Part shown: in pieces, positions 1 to 7,886 of the stretch
How the letters are laid out: each line of letters begins with the position of its first letter
How positions within the stretch are numbered: the stretch's first letter is position 1
NCBI GenBank assembly: GCA_045538555.1
Contig: JAZSRP010000049.1
Coordinates: 62,001-126,000 of the forward strand
Reading direction: 5' to 3'
DNA length: 64,000 nt
Source: Coliplasma sp045538555
GTDB taxonomy: Bacteria > Bacillota > Clostridia > Oscillospirales > CAG-382
Notes under the pieces: model-generated
Seen by the model: only the letters and a program-made list of their open reading frames with translations
What the model was told of the DNA's origin: nothing
Database searches by the model: none
Program-made: the position numbers and the translations under genes

Positions 1-296
1 TGGCCAAGGGCTACTGGGGCGCAAAGAGTAAACATTTCAAGATGGCAAAGCAGGCCGTTCTCAAGAGCGGAAACTATGCATTTGTCGGCAGAAAGCAGAA
101 GAAGAGAGATTTCAGATCACTTTGGATCACCCGTATCTCTGCACAGTGCAAGGTATGCGGCATCAACTACTCCCGTTTCATGTACGGTCTGAAAAAGAGC
201 GGCATCGAGCTCAACCGCAAGATGCTGAGCGAGCTTGCAATCAATGACAAAGAGGCATTTGCACAGCTCGTTGAGACCGCAAAGAAGGCACTCTAA
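1..296 (+). CDS. rplT: 50S ribosomal protein L20 (5'-truncated by window edge)
   Basis: Large-subunit ribosomal protein L20, which binds 23S rRNA early in 50S assembly. The window opens inside the gene: the frame is open from base 3 and reads AKGYWGAKSKHFK, then GRKQKKRDFRSLWITRI, both standard L20 segments, and ends in KKAL. The visible 97 residues are the C-terminal part of a protein usually about 118 long. The ATG at 42 is an internal methionine, not a start, because the L20 homology continues upstream of it. In Firmicutes this gene usually follows infC and rpmI, which would lie left of the window. Identity is secure. Confidence 0.97.
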   Translation, partial: AKGYWGAKSKHFKMAKQAVLKSGNYAFVGRKQKKRDFRSLWITRISAQCKVCGINYSRFMYGLKKSGIELNRKMLSELAINDKEAFAQLVETAKKAL

Positions 297-323
297 AAAG
301 TTGTCAAAAAATCGGAAATCCGG

Positions 324-352
324 TTGACATTTGTCGAATGATTTGATATAAT
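324..352 (+). promoter_or_regulatory. Sigma-A promoter for rpsU
   Basis: TTGACA (324-329), 17-bp spacer, TATAAT (347-352): a full consensus match. It lies just after rplT and about 50 bp before rpsU, so rpsU is a separate transcription unit. Confidence 0.85.
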
Positions 353-403
353 ATCACCAATATTGAGATTTCCTCGTAAACAGTTGCAAGGGAGGGTTAC
401 AAA

Positions 404-580
404 ATGGCTGAAGTCAGAGTTAAAGAGAACGAGAGCATCGACAGCGCGCTTCGCAGATTCAAGAGATCCTATCTCAGAAGCGGCGTCCAGGCAGAGCTTC
501 GCAAGAGAGAGCATTACGAGAAGCCCAGCGTTAAGCGCAAAAAGAAGTCTGAAGCTGCAAGAAAACGCAAATTCAGATAA
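404..580 (+). CDS. rpsU: 30S ribosomal protein S21
   Basis: Small-subunit protein S21, which sits near the anti-Shine-Dalgarno end of 16S rRNA and helps initiation. The 58-residue product starts MAEVRVKENESIDSALRRFKR and ends KKKSEAARKRKFR, the usual S21 pattern with a basic C-terminal tail and normal length. The ribosome site GGGAGGG lies 8 bases before the ATG. It has its own consensus promoter and a strong terminator, so it is monocistronic here, unlike lineages where rpsU is grouped with yqeY or dnaG. The gene is short and easily missed by length cut-offs. Confidence 0.95.
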   Translation: MAEVRVKENESIDSALRRFKRSYLRSGVQAELRKREHYEKPSVKRKKKSEAARKRKFR

Positions 581-619
581 AAATTGGCTCAGTTATTTTG
601 ATTACACAAAATACAAAAC

Positions 620-649
620 AATACAACGGCATTGTCCGTTGTATTTTTT
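620..649 (+). terminator. Terminator of rpsU
   Basis: Perfect 10-bp stem AATACAACGG / CCGTTGTATT with a 6-base loop, running into a T tract. Confidence 0.85.
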
Positions 650-708
650 GTTGCAAAAAGAAAATGAATGTTGTATAATCAAGATATATTATGTGCGGAG
701 GAAAGAAC

Positions 709-2583
709 ATGAAAAAATACACGGTTTTGATGCTGCTGATGCTTTTGATCCTGCCATTGCTTTTTTCTTGCAAGGGCGGGACTGACGAGAGCAGCGTGAC
801 CGAAATATCGGAGGAATCAACCATGACACCCGATCCCAATGCAACCGTTGTGTGGGATGACAAGTATTCGTTCGGGAATATTACTTCCCCTTCACAGGTA
901 TCAAAGGTTACTGCATATAGGGATGGAGCAGTTACCGATGCATACGACTCCAAAGATGGTGACAACCGCATTCTTTTTGCAGGCACAGAGGAGACAAGAG
1001 CGGTTGTGCTCCCGGAGGGCTATGCAATCACACTACCCGGCACTGATGTGACGGCAGACTTTTCACTGGGTGCGCTGAGGAGCAAGTTTTTTGGTACGGA
1101 CTATGTTCTTACGGTGACGTATGAGGACCAAAACCCCTACGGAGACAACGCAGACGGATTCAAGATCTATTTTGACGAGTGGCTGGCAAGATATCTTGAA
1201 AACATCGATTTTCTTACTGCCAACGGCATCCGCCGTACACGTCCGATAGGTGTCACAACCGACCTTTTGCAGGGTTATACCGTCAATTATTATGATATGA
1301 CCGTCACCTTGGCTTCAAAAATGAAGTACAATAATTACAGCATCGCCATTCTGCGTCCTACTGACAGTTATGAGCATTTCTGGCTGTTTGTGCTCAAGTC
1401 AGAAAAAGAAATGTACGAGCAGATGGACGCCATCGTGGCATCGTTTACCACCTTTGACAGAGTGGGCACTCCTATCAACAGCGTCGGAAGCTATGAACTC
1501 AAGGTTCCTGAATTTTGGTCGGAAGAAACAAAAAAATATTATGATCTGATCCAAAACCAGACTACCGTGGATTTTGGCGCATTCTTCCACCAAAACCAAG
1601 CGGACTATATCGAGTGGATGTATGCAGAGGAACAGCTGGGCGCGCCACTCGACGTTTTTATGACTTATCTCCACATCGGCTGGCAGAGCGATCTGAGCTA
1701 CCTTGATCTTGAACTACTGGAAAAACAGGCAGGCGGAAACGGTTTCAACGGAAAGCCCGTGCTGGAGCTGACGTATCAGTTTACTACAACAAACAATGGG
1801 CTTGGCGGATTTACACCTATGTATGACATCTGCCGCGGAAAATACGACGCCCATTTCAGAAAACTGGCACAGGATATCAAAACCTACGGAAAACCTGTGC
1901 TCTTCCGTCTCAACAATGAGATGAACACCGACTGGACCAGCTATTGCGGAATGCAGACAATGCTTGATCCGGACGTGTTTGTGGATACATGGTGCCGCCT
2001 TTACAACATTTTTGTTGAGGAAGGTGTAGACAACTGCATCTGGATATTCAATCCCATAGCCACCAGCTGCCCTTACAGCAACTGGGGCGATGCGCTCAAT
2101 TATTTCCCGGGTACCGATTATTGTCAAATGCTGGGACTGACTTATTACCAGATGAACAACAGTGACTACATGGCATCATTCAAGGATATGTACACTGAGC
2201 TCTATCAAAAGAATACGCCTTATTTTGACAATTACCCTGCAATTATCGGTGAGTTTGGATGCGCCGCAGGAGGCGATTATTATTACGATTGGACAAAACA
2301 GGACTATGTCAAGGTGGATGATATCGAGTCAAGACGCAACCTGCAGGAGATTTGGATCAAGGGAATGTTTGACTGCCTGTTGAACAACCAAAAGGAATCA
2401 AACAAATTCTGCAAAAATATCAAGATCGCCACATGGTTCTCTGCCAATGATTATGCGCTTTATCAAGGCGAATACGTTATTATCAACCACCTGAAGCTTG
2501 ATGAAGATACCCCAAAAGCAATTGCCGCACTCCGCGAGGGAATTGAAAAAATGCGTGCAAAAAAGGCACCGGAACAGCAATAA
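709..2583 (+). CDS. Secreted lipoprotein with GH26-like glycosidase domain
   Basis: A 624-residue exported protein. The ATG at 709 is chosen over the one at 691 because GGAGG lies just before it and it yields a lipoprotein signal peptide ending in the lipobox LLFSC (Cys21). Residues about 50-280 have no assignment. Residues about 290-610 resemble glycoside hydrolase family 26 (beta-mannanase type): FRLNNEMNTDW with candidate acid/base Glu404, the W(I/F)FNP strand, and IIGEFGC with candidate nucleophile Glu515. Family knowledge suggests cleavage of beta-mannan or a related beta-glucan at the cell surface; the true substrate cannot be read. It stands alone between two terminators. GH26 is a fold-level guess; other clan GH-A families are possible. 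Confidence 0.7.
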   Translation: MKKYTVLMLLMLLILPLLFSCKGGTDESSVTEISEESTMTPDPNATVVWDDKYSFGNITSPSQVSKVTAYRDGAVTDAYDSKDGDNRILFAGTEETRAVVLPEGYAITLPGTDVTADFSLGALRSKFFGTDYVLTVTYEDQNPYGDNADGFKIYFDEWLARYLENIDFLTANGIRRTRPIGVTTDLLQGYTVNYYDMTVTLASKMKYNNYSIAILRPTDSYEHFWLFVLKSEKEMYEQMDAIVASFTTFDRVGTPINSVGSYELKVPEFWSEETKKYYDLIQNQTTVDFGAFFHQNQADYIEWMYAEEQLGAPLDVFMTYLHIGWQSDLSYLDLELLEKQAGGNGFNGKPVLELTYQFTTTNNGLGGFTPMYDICRGKYDAHFRKLAQDIKTYGKPVLFRLNNEMNTDWTSYCGMQTMLDPDVFVDTWCRLYNIFVEEGVDNCIWIFNPIATSCPYSNWGDALNYFPGTDYCQMLGLTYYQMNNSDYMASFKDMYTELYQKNTPYFDNYPAIIGEFGCAAGGDYYYDWTKQDYVKVDDIESRRNLQEIWIKGMFDCLLNNQKESNKFCKNIKIATWFSANDYALYQGEYVIINHLKLDEDTPKAIAALREGIEKMRAKKAPEQQ

Positions 2584-2601
2584 TAAAGAATAAAAAAAGA
2601 A

Positions 2602-2634
2602 CTGCCGTTGGGTAATCCCGACGGCAGATTTTTT
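2602..2634. terminator. Bidirectional terminator
   Basis: Eleven-base stem CTGCCGTTGGG / CCCGACGGCAG (one G-T pair) with loop TAAT, T-rich on the + side and A-rich on the other side, so it can end both the lipoprotein gene and the convergent amidohydrolase gene. Confidence 0.8.
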
Positions 2635-3439
2635 ATTCAAGGCAAAAGACTTTTTTTGCATTCTCTGCGTATAGCAGATCCTTTTCATCTTCAGACAGGC
2701 CGCAATGCTCAACGCCGTCAAAAGCAAATTTTGTGTTCCAGAGCGGGTAGTCGCTTCCAAACATAACACGGTCGATACCATGAAGGTTTATGAGCTCGTA
2801 CAGACCTTTTGGATCCATACCCAAAAGTGCCTCGCTGGTCTCTGTGTAGACGGGTGTGCCGATAAGGTATTTTTTTGCCTCATCCCAAACTGAATAACCG
2901 CACATATGGGCGGCAATGATGGTGAGCTCGGGCACCTTTTCCATCACCGTGACGATTCGTCTGGGGTGGGAAAAATCACTCTTTGTATCGCCTACGTGAA
3001 ACAAAACAGGGAGCCCCAGCTTTGCACAGTGGCGGTATATTTCCACTGCGGTGGGATCATCAATGTCAAAATGCTGAAAATCCGGATGGAGCTTGACGCC
3101 CTTTGCGCCAAGTGAATGAGCTCTATCCAGCTCGTTGTTTGCTTCATCAATTCCCATGAGCGGATGAAACGATGCAAGGGGGACAAAACGCTCGTCTTGG
3201 CTTGCGCACTGAAGCAAATAGCTGTTTCCGATCTCGGCTCTGTCCGGACGGAGAGCTGCTGATGAGATAACAAATCTTATGTTCTCAAATTCCTTTGCTC
3301 CTTCAAACAGGCCTGCGGCGGTGCCGTCACCCTGACGTGGTATGCTATAATAATCCACGATGTTGTCAGCGGCTCTTGTGGCTATTTTATCGGGAAAAAT
3401 GTGTGTGTGTACGTCAATGATCTCACGGGAAACGGTCAT
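2633..3439 (-). CDS. Amidohydrolase 2 family metal-dependent hydrolase
   Basis: A 268-residue cytosolic TIM-barrel hydrolase of the amidohydrolase-2 type (PF04909). Metal-binding features are visible in order: IDVHTHIFPD near the N-terminus, VLFHVGD and IIAAHMCG mid-protein, and RVMFGSDYPLW near the C-terminus, whose Asp is the usual catalytic residue. Family members are decarboxylases or hydrolases of small cyclic or acyl substrates; this one cannot be assigned. The start has GAGG 9 bases upstream. It follows the efp cluster on the same strand, but an intrinsic terminator ends only about a dozen bases before its ribosome site, so expression would need read-through or regulation there. Confidence 0.85.
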   Translation of the reverse strand: MTVSREIIDVHTHIFPDKIATRAADNIVDYYSIPRQGDGTAAGLFEGAKEFENIRFVISSAALRPDRAEIGNSYLLQCASQDERFVPLASFHPLMGIDEANNELDRAHSLGAKGVKLHPDFQHFDIDDPTAVEIYRHCAKLGLPVLFHVGDTKSDFSHPRRIVTVMEKVPELTIIAAHMCGYSVWDEAKKYLIGTPVYTETSEALLGMDPKGLYELINLHGIDRVMFGSDYPLWNTKFAFDGVEHCGLSEDEKDLLYAENAKKVFCLE

Positions 3440-3451
3440 AATAAAACCTCA

Positions 3452-3490
3452 CAAAAAATGCGGCAGGTGAAACGGTAGCTTCACCTGCCG
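3452..3490 (-). terminator. Terminator between CD1247-type gene and amidohydrolase
   Basis: Perfect 11-bp stem CGGCAGGTGAA / TTCACCTGCCG (3461-3490, 8-base loop), followed on the minus strand by CATTTTTTG. It leaves no room for a promoter before the amidohydrolase start at 3439. Confidence 0.8.
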
Positions 3491-3526
3491 ATTTCGCACA
3501 GAAATTAAAGTGACTGAAAGAACAAA

Positions 3527-3991
3527 TTACTCTTTATCGCAGCAGCAGTCGCACTCTTCTTCGGCAACAACCTTCAAAACCTTGCCGCAGGAGGGGCACT
3601 CAAGCTCCTCAATTTTGTCAAGATCACACTCGTCAATGTAGACGGGTTCGTTGCAAGCAGGGCACTCCAACTCAACGCAGCTGCAATCGCAGCAATCGCA
3701 GTCATCGTCTTCACAATCGCAACAATCACAATCATCATCGTCGCAATCACAGCAATCGCAGTCATCGCAACAATCAAGAAGTTCTTCCTCAACTGCGCCC
3801 AGATCCTCATCGATCTCTTCGATGTAGTCGTTGAGGGTGCTGGTCTCGTCCTCGAGATCAAGAATAGAGAGGGAAATATCCTCAAGCAGGTCTGCCATGG
3901 CAGCAAGAACCTTGCCTTGGCCGGAGGTAGTATCAATCTCCATGCCTTCAATAAGCCCTTTGATGTATGCGGCTTTTTCGGAAATGTTCAT
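3527..3991 (-). CDS. CD1247-type protein with Asp/Cys repeat tract and zinc ribbon
   Basis: A 154-residue cytosolic protein. The N-terminal 60 residues (MNISEKAAYIKGLIEGMEID, then LEDETSTLNDYIEEIDEDL) match the CD1247 N-terminal domain found beside efp in many Clostridia; its function is unknown. Residues 73-105 are almost only Asp, Glu and Cys: a 10-residue unit DDCDCCDC is repeated about three times, giving 15 Cys in 33 residues. A zinc ribbon follows (CPAC at 110-113, CPSC at 132-135) and the tail is CDCCCDKE. Start chosen at 3991, where AAAGGAG lies at normal spacing; the longer frame has no ribosome site. The tract suggests metal binding, which is inference. Last gene of the peptidase-efp cluster, 28 bp after efp. 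Confidence 0.8.
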   Translation of the reverse strand: MNISEKAAYIKGLIEGMEIDTTSGQGKVLAAMADLLEDISLSILDLEDETSTLNDYIEEIDEDLGAVEEELLDCCDDCDCCDCDDDDCDCCDCEDDDCDCCDCSCVELECPACNEPVYIDECDLDKIEELECPSCGKVLKVVAEEECDCCCDKE

Positions 3992-4019
3992 GTCAAAAAC
4001 TCCTTTTGGATCAGATGGA

Positions 4020-4577
4020 TCAAACGCGCTCAAGATACTCGCAGGTACGGGTATCGATCTTGATAACGTCGCCTTCGTTGATAAAGATGGGAACTTTAAC
4101 CTCGGCACCGGTCTCGACGGTAGCGGGCTTGGTAACGTTGGTGGCAGTGTTGCCTCTTACGCCGGGCTCGGTTGCGGTGACCTCAAGCTCCACAAATGTG
4201 GGGGGCTCAACGGAGAACACTTTGCCCTTGTAGGACATAAGGCGGCAGGTCATGCCTTCTTTTACAAACTTGAAGCTGTCGGGAAGCTGCTCAGAGTTGA
4301 GAGGAACCTGATCATATGTCTCAGGATCCATGAAGTAGTACAGGTTGTCATCATTGTAGCTGTACTCCATATCTTTTCTTTCGATGATAGCAGCGGGGAA
4401 TTTTGCGGTGGGGTTGAAAGAAGTTTCAATAACCGCACCGGAAATAACGTTTTTCATTTTTGTTCTGACAAAAGCAGCGCCTTTGCCGGGTTTTACGTGC
4501 TGAAACTCAACGACCTGCATGACAGCGCCGTCCAATTCAAAGGTAATGCCGTTTTTGAAATCGCCAGCAGAAATCAT
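4020..4577 (-). CDS. efp: Translation elongation factor P
   Basis: Elongation factor P, which enters the ribosomal E site and relieves stalling at consecutive prolines. The 185 residues match the family length and show the N-terminal KOW-like domain with the loop HVKPGKGAAFV, whose tip Lys32 is the residue modified in many bacteria, the central MEYSYNDDNLYYFM segment, and the C-terminal OB domain ending VGAEVKVPIFINEGDVIKID-like residues. AGGAGG precedes the ATG. It sits between an M24 peptidase and a CD1247-type gene on the same strand, the common clostridial order. No modification enzyme is nearby. Confidence 0.97.
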   Translation of the reverse strand: MISAGDFKNGITFELDGAVMQVVEFQHVKPGKGAAFVRTKMKNVISGAVIETSFNPTAKFPAAIIERKDMEYSYNDDNLYYFMDPETYDQVPLNSEQLPDSFKFVKEGMTCRLMSYKGKVFSVEPPTFVELEVTATEPGVRGNTATNVTKPATVETGAEVKVPIFINEGDVIKIDTRTCEYLERV

Positions 4578-4664
4578 ATTATGTCCTCCTTATGTCCGCA
4601 GTATGCGGATACAAATTTTCTACCTTATATTTTATAATACAAGTCGATGTTTGTCAAGTCCTTT

Positions 4665-5744
4665 TTACAGACACATCATCTCTCGTGGGCTGGTGGTGAG
4701 GTTTTCACAGCCGTTTTCGGTGACCAGCACCATGTTTTCGATCCTGACGCCGTATTTTCCGGGAATGTAAATGCCCGGCTCCACAGTGACCACGTTTCCC
4801 GAAACCAAAACGTCGGAGCTTCTCGGGGAGAGCGAGGGAAGCTCATGGATCATAAGCCCCAGTGAGTGCCCCAGAGAGTGACCAAAGCAGGAGCCGTATC
4901 CGGCATCGGAAATAATGTCTCGTGCCACCTTGTCTGCCTCTGCACAGGCAACACCTGCTTTTATCACCTTCATCGCTTCGCTTTGGGCAAGAAGCACGGT
5001 GTTGTAGATGTTTTTCATTTCCTCATCTGCTTTGCCCAAAACCACGGTTCTGGTCATATCTGAGCAATAACCCTGATATTTTGCGCCGTAATCCATGGTG
5101 AAAAATGAATTTTGGGTCAACAGCGAATCCGTGGGAACGCCGTGAGGGAGCGAGCTGTTCTTTCCCGAGACAGAAATGGTGTCAAAAGCCATACCCGATG
5201 CGCCGTGTGCTCTCATAAAATACTCAAGCTCTGCCGCAACCTCGATTTCGGTTCTGCCGTTATTGATAAAAGTGAGAATATGCTCAAAAGCACTGTCAGT
5301 GATGCTCTGGGCTTTTTTTATCTTTTCGATCTCGGCATCGGTTTTTACCCTCCTGTATTTCAGTACCACGTCGGACATGGTGCCAAACTCCACGGAGGGG
5401 CAGCTTTCTTTCAACTTTTCCAACTGCAAAACAGTAATGAGTGCAGGATCGATGCACACCCTTTTTGCGGAGTTTGCGGCAAAATACTCGCTGATCACAT
5501 CAAAAAGACGCTTTGAAAAAAGCTGAGGAACTACATCATCCGAGAGCTCACCTGCTTTTTTTGCATTTTCTGCCGCCTCGATGTACCGTGAATCAAGCAG
5601 AACCAGTGTCTCGTCCTTTCCGACAATCACAGCACCGTCGGTGGAAAAGAAATCACTGAGGTAATAACAGCTCACCTCATCAAGAAACAAAGCGCAGTCA
5701 AACCCGCCTTGCTGTATTTCGACAAAAATCTTTCTTCCGTTCAT
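4665..5744 (-). CDS. M24 family aminopeptidase P-like peptidase
   Basis: A 359-residue Xaa-Pro type aminopeptidase, expected to trim N-terminal residues before proline in the cytosol. A creatinase-like N-terminal domain (1-120) precedes the pita-bread fold. All five metal ligands can be placed: Asp in MDYGAKYQG, Asp in SDMTRTV, His in GHSLGHSLGL, Glu in VTVEPGIY and Glu in GVRIENMV. Start at 5744 is set by GGAGG six bases upstream; the longer open frame runs back through a promoter and terminator and is not coding. It heads the peptidase-efp-CD1247 cluster, a known pairing of proline-related functions. Confidence 0.92.
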   Translation of the reverse strand: MNGRKIFVEIQQGGFDCALFLDEVSCYYLSDFFSTDGAVIVGKDETLVLLDSRYIEAAENAKKAGELSDDVVPQLFSKRLFDVISEYFAANSAKRVCIDPALITVLQLEKLKESCPSVEFGTMSDVVLKYRRVKTDAEIEKIKKAQSITDSAFEHILTFINNGRTEIEVAAELEYFMRAHGASGMAFDTISVSGKNSSLPHGVPTDSLLTQNSFFTMDYGAKYQGYCSDMTRTVVLGKADEEMKNIYNTVLLAQSEAMKVIKAGVACAEADKVARDIISDAGYGSCFGHSLGHSLGLMIHELPSLSPRSSDVLVSGNVVTVEPGIYIPGKYGVRIENMVLVTENGCENLTTSPREMMCL

Positions 5745-5790
5745 CGGTACCTCCATTGTTTGCAGTAGTAATATTTTCGTTTTTTTCAAA

Positions 5791-5993
5791 AAACAAAAAA
5801 ATCTCTGTCCAAAAAGCGCAGACAGAGCATATGGTATCATTGGTGTATGCGGATATGCACCCGACATGCACTCTCGTGCATGCAAAAAACTGCACGGCAC
5901 GATAGCTTGAGGAAGAGTGATGTGCTGACTTTTGCATATGAAATCTCTGTGAAACAGCACAAAAACGGCATTTTCCTCATCACGGCTTTTGAT
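5791..5993 (-). ncRNA. Candidate structured small RNA or leader upstream of the peptidase-efp cluster
   Basis: A roughly 200-nt unit with its own promoter (6000-6028) and its own intrinsic terminator (CTCTGTC 5803-5809 / GACAGAG 5821-5827, then a long T tract on the minus strand). Nested helices are visible: TGAGGAA (5973-5979 complement) with TTCCTCA (5908-5914), enclosing GTGCTG / CAGCAC (5955-5960 with 5922-5927), and a separate 7-bp hairpin capped by a GNRA-type GAGA loop (5865-5882). The 5' end AAAAGC can also pair with the terminator loop GCTTTTT. No credible protein frame fits. I could not match it to T-box, 6S, SRP or a known riboswitch. It could be a standalone RNA or an attenuating leader for the gene starting at 5744. 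Confidence 0.45.
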
Positions 5994-5999
5994 GTGATG

Positions 6000-6028
6000 A
6001 GTATATACCAATATCTGGGATATGTCAA
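6000..6028 (-). promoter_or_regulatory. Promoter of the candidate RNA
   Basis: On the minus strand: TTGACA (6028-6023), 17-bp spacer, TATACT (6005-6000). It directs transcription away from the oxidoreductase gene and into the structured region. Confidence 0.75.
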
Positions 6029-6049
6029 CAGTTTTTTGTTAAAAACCTA

Positions 6050-6078
6050 TTGAAAAACAGGTGCTGATGTGCTAAAAT
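6050..6078 (+). promoter_or_regulatory. Promoter of the oxidoreductase gene
   Basis: TTGAAA (6050-6055), 17-bp spacer, TAAAAT (6073-6078), about 40 bp before the ATG. Confidence 0.7.
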
Positions 6079-6125
6079 TTGTATACCAAAGTATATCCAA
6101 AAATACAATTTCGGAGGATGAACTT

Positions 6126-7187
6126 ATGTCAAAAATCAAGGTTGCAATTATCGGTTGCGGCTGCATTGCCAACAGTGCGCACATTCCTTCATATCTGGCA
6201 AACGATGAGGTGGAGATCAAGTATTTCTGTGATATCATTCCCGAGCGTGCACAGGAAGCGGTTGAAAAATATGGTTGCGGCATTGCTATTACCGATTATC
6301 ACGATATTCTTACCGACCCCGAGGTGGAGGCGGTTTCTGTATGTACTCCCAACAAAATGCACACCGAGATCACTATTGACTGCCTCAATGCAGGCAAGCA
6401 CGTTCTGTGTGAAAAACCCGCTGCACGCACCTATGAGGAAGCAAAGCTCATGCAGGACGCACAGCACAAGAGCGGCAAAGTCCTCAACATCGGCGTTGTC
6501 AACCGTTTCAATGCGGCTGTTAACAAGCTTCGCGAGATGATCCTGGCGGGTGAGCTTGGTGAGATTTATCACGTGTACGTCAGCTTCCGTGCTCATCGTT
6601 CCATTCCCGGACTGGGCGGTGCCTTTACTACAAAATCCATCGCAGGCGGTGGCGTTCTCATCGACTGGGGCGTTCATTATCTTGATATAGTTATGTATTG
6701 CACCGGTGATCCCACACCCAAGACCGTTTCTGCAAAAGCATTTTCAAAGCTTGGCGTTGATATGCCCAACTACGTTTATGAGGGAATGTGGTCCGAGAAT
6801 ACAAAGGATCTCAACGGCACCTATGATGTTGACGATTTTGTCACCGGATTTGTCCGCACAGAGGGTCCCACCATCACGTTCAACGGCGCATGGGCACAAA
6901 ATATCGGCGTTTCCGAGACGTATATTGACTTTATCGGCACAAAGGCAGGCGCGCGCCTCAATTACGGCGGAGATTTTACGGTTTATACCACTGCCTGCGG
7001 CGGCCTCGTAAACCTCAAGCCCAAATTCACTCCCAATGAGCACTTCAAAGAGGAGATCAACGGATTTATACGTTCTGTCAAGACCGGTGAAAAGCTTGCC
7101 TCACATATCGACACTGTAATCGTTACCGCAAAGATGATGCAGGCAATGTATGATTCTTCCGAGCAAGACAAGGAAATTGTTCTCTGA
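6126..7187 (+). CDS. Gfo/Idh/MocA family oxidoreductase
   Basis: A 353-residue NAD(P)-dependent sugar or cyclitol dehydrogenase of the Gfo/Idh/MocA family. Residues 5-20 give the Rossmann motif AIIGCGCIANSAH, and the family signature CEKPAARTYEEA carries the conserved Lys of the EKP motif. GGGVLIDWGVHYLD supplies the active-site Asp and His region. Start at 6126 is supported by GGAGG eight bases upstream. It is flanked by its own promoter and terminator, so no pathway partner identifies the substrate. Likely cytosolic, acting on a sugar or inositol derivative. Confidence 0.9.
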   Translation: MSKIKVAIIGCGCIANSAHIPSYLANDEVEIKYFCDIIPERAQEAVEKYGCGIAITDYHDILTDPEVEAVSVCTPNKMHTEITIDCLNAGKHVLCEKPAARTYEEAKLMQDAQHKSGKVLNIGVVNRFNAAVNKLREMILAGELGEIYHVYVSFRAHRSIPGLGGAFTTKSIAGGGVLIDWGVHYLDIVMYCTGDPTPKTVSAKAFSKLGVDMPNYVYEGMWSENTKDLNGTYDVDDFVTGFVRTEGPTITFNGAWAQNIGVSETYIDFIGTKAGARLNYGGDFTVYTTACGGLVNLKPKFTPNEHFKEEINGFIRSVKTGEKLASHIDTVIVTAKMMQAMYDSSEQDKEIVL

Positions 7188-7204
7188 TTTTCAATGATTT
7201 TCAA

Positions 7205-7239
7205 CAAAAAACGCTTCTCCGGCTGAGAAGCGTTTTTTT
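7205..7239. terminator. Terminator of the oxidoreductase gene, usable both ways
   Basis: Ten-base stem AACGCTTCTC / GAGAAGCGTT with loop CGGCT, A tract before and T tract after. Confidence 0.85.
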
Positions 7240-7276
7240 AGTTCAAAATCATTCTGTTAGTTCAAAATCATTCTGT
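7239..7276. repeat. Perfect 19-bp tandem duplication over a stop codon
   Basis: TAGTTCAAAATCATTCTGT occurs twice in direct succession (7239-7257 and 7258-7276). The copy nearer the gene contributes the last codons and the TAA stop of the ECF-type gene on the minus strand; the other is left over in the 3' untranslated region. Confidence 0.95.
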
Positions 7277-7796
7277 TTTTTCTGAGAGCGTAAATAATGG
7301 GCGGGATAATCAGTAGCTGCACAATGATACCGGGCAACGCCGTAGTAAAAGCACCGGCCAAAAAAGAAGAAAAACCAAAGCTTGTATTGCGGATACCTGC
7401 AATCAAAAACCTAACAGCGCCCCATGCGCCTCTGCCCGCAAGCATTGCGGTAATGAGGGCAAGATAATGCCAAACCAGCTTTTTGGGCAGAGCGCGGTAA
7501 AGTGCGCCTGCCACAAATCCGTACGTTGCCAGCTCAAAAGCCATGGCAACGGCATCCGGCATCATGGCGGGAAACCCAAACATGGTGGATCTGAGCAACG
7601 GTGCACTTGCGCCAATAACCAATCCCCATCCCTTTCCGCAAATAAATCCGCACAAAAGCACAGGAATATGCATTGGGGCAAACATTTTTCCTGCCTGGGG
7701 TACAGATCCGAGCAAAAAGGGAAGGAGTATTGCAAGAGCCAAAAACATTGCAGAATATACCAAACGAACCAGATTTGTGCTGGCAGATTTTTTCAT
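7257..7796 (-). CDS. ECF transporter S component family protein
   Basis: A 179-residue membrane protein with about six hydrophobic segments. The N-terminal MFLALAILLPFLLG, the MHIPVLLCGFICG segment and the following glycine-rich turn are typical of small-molecule-binding S components of energy-coupling factor transporters (pantothenate or other vitamin type). Such proteins dock with a shared EcfA/EcfT module encoded elsewhere. Start at 7796 has GAGGTG at proper spacing. The transcript begins only about 20 bp upstream, so no riboswitch is present to reveal the vitamin. The gene ends inside a 19-bp tandem duplication. Confidence 0.75.
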   Translation of the reverse strand: MKKSASTNLVRLVYSAMFLALAILLPFLLGSVPQAGKMFAPMHIPVLLCGFICGKGWGLVIGASAPLLRSTMFGFPAMMPDAVAMAFELATYGFVAGALYRALPKKLVWHYLALITAMLAGRGAWGAVRFLIAGIRNTSFGFSSFLAGAFTTALPGIIVQLLIIPPIIYALRKNRMILN

Positions 7797-7824
7797 AGAA
7801 CACCTCGGCAATTATCTTGACTGC

Positions 7825-7853
7825 ATTATAGCATCAACGAAAAAAAAAAACAA
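7825..7853 (-). promoter_or_regulatory. Promoter of the ECF S-component gene
   Basis: Minus strand TTGTTT (7853-7848), 17-bp spacer, TATAAT (7830-7825), giving a leader of about 20 bases. Confidence 0.7.
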
Positions 7854-7886
7854 TAAAATGTGGAAAAAAACAGAGAAAAATGTTTC

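Noticed and set aside
3680..3780. Short tandem CAATCGCAG-like repeats, possible CRISPR or satellite
   Set aside because: They encode the Asp/Cys tract of the CD1247-type protein.
3831..4637. 268-codon open frame on the + strand
   Set aside because: Antisense to the CD1247-type and efp genes, both of which are secure.
5791..5993. T-box or tRNA-sensing leader before the peptidase gene
   Set aside because: No T-box sequence (TGGNACCGCG) or specifier-loop layout could be found.
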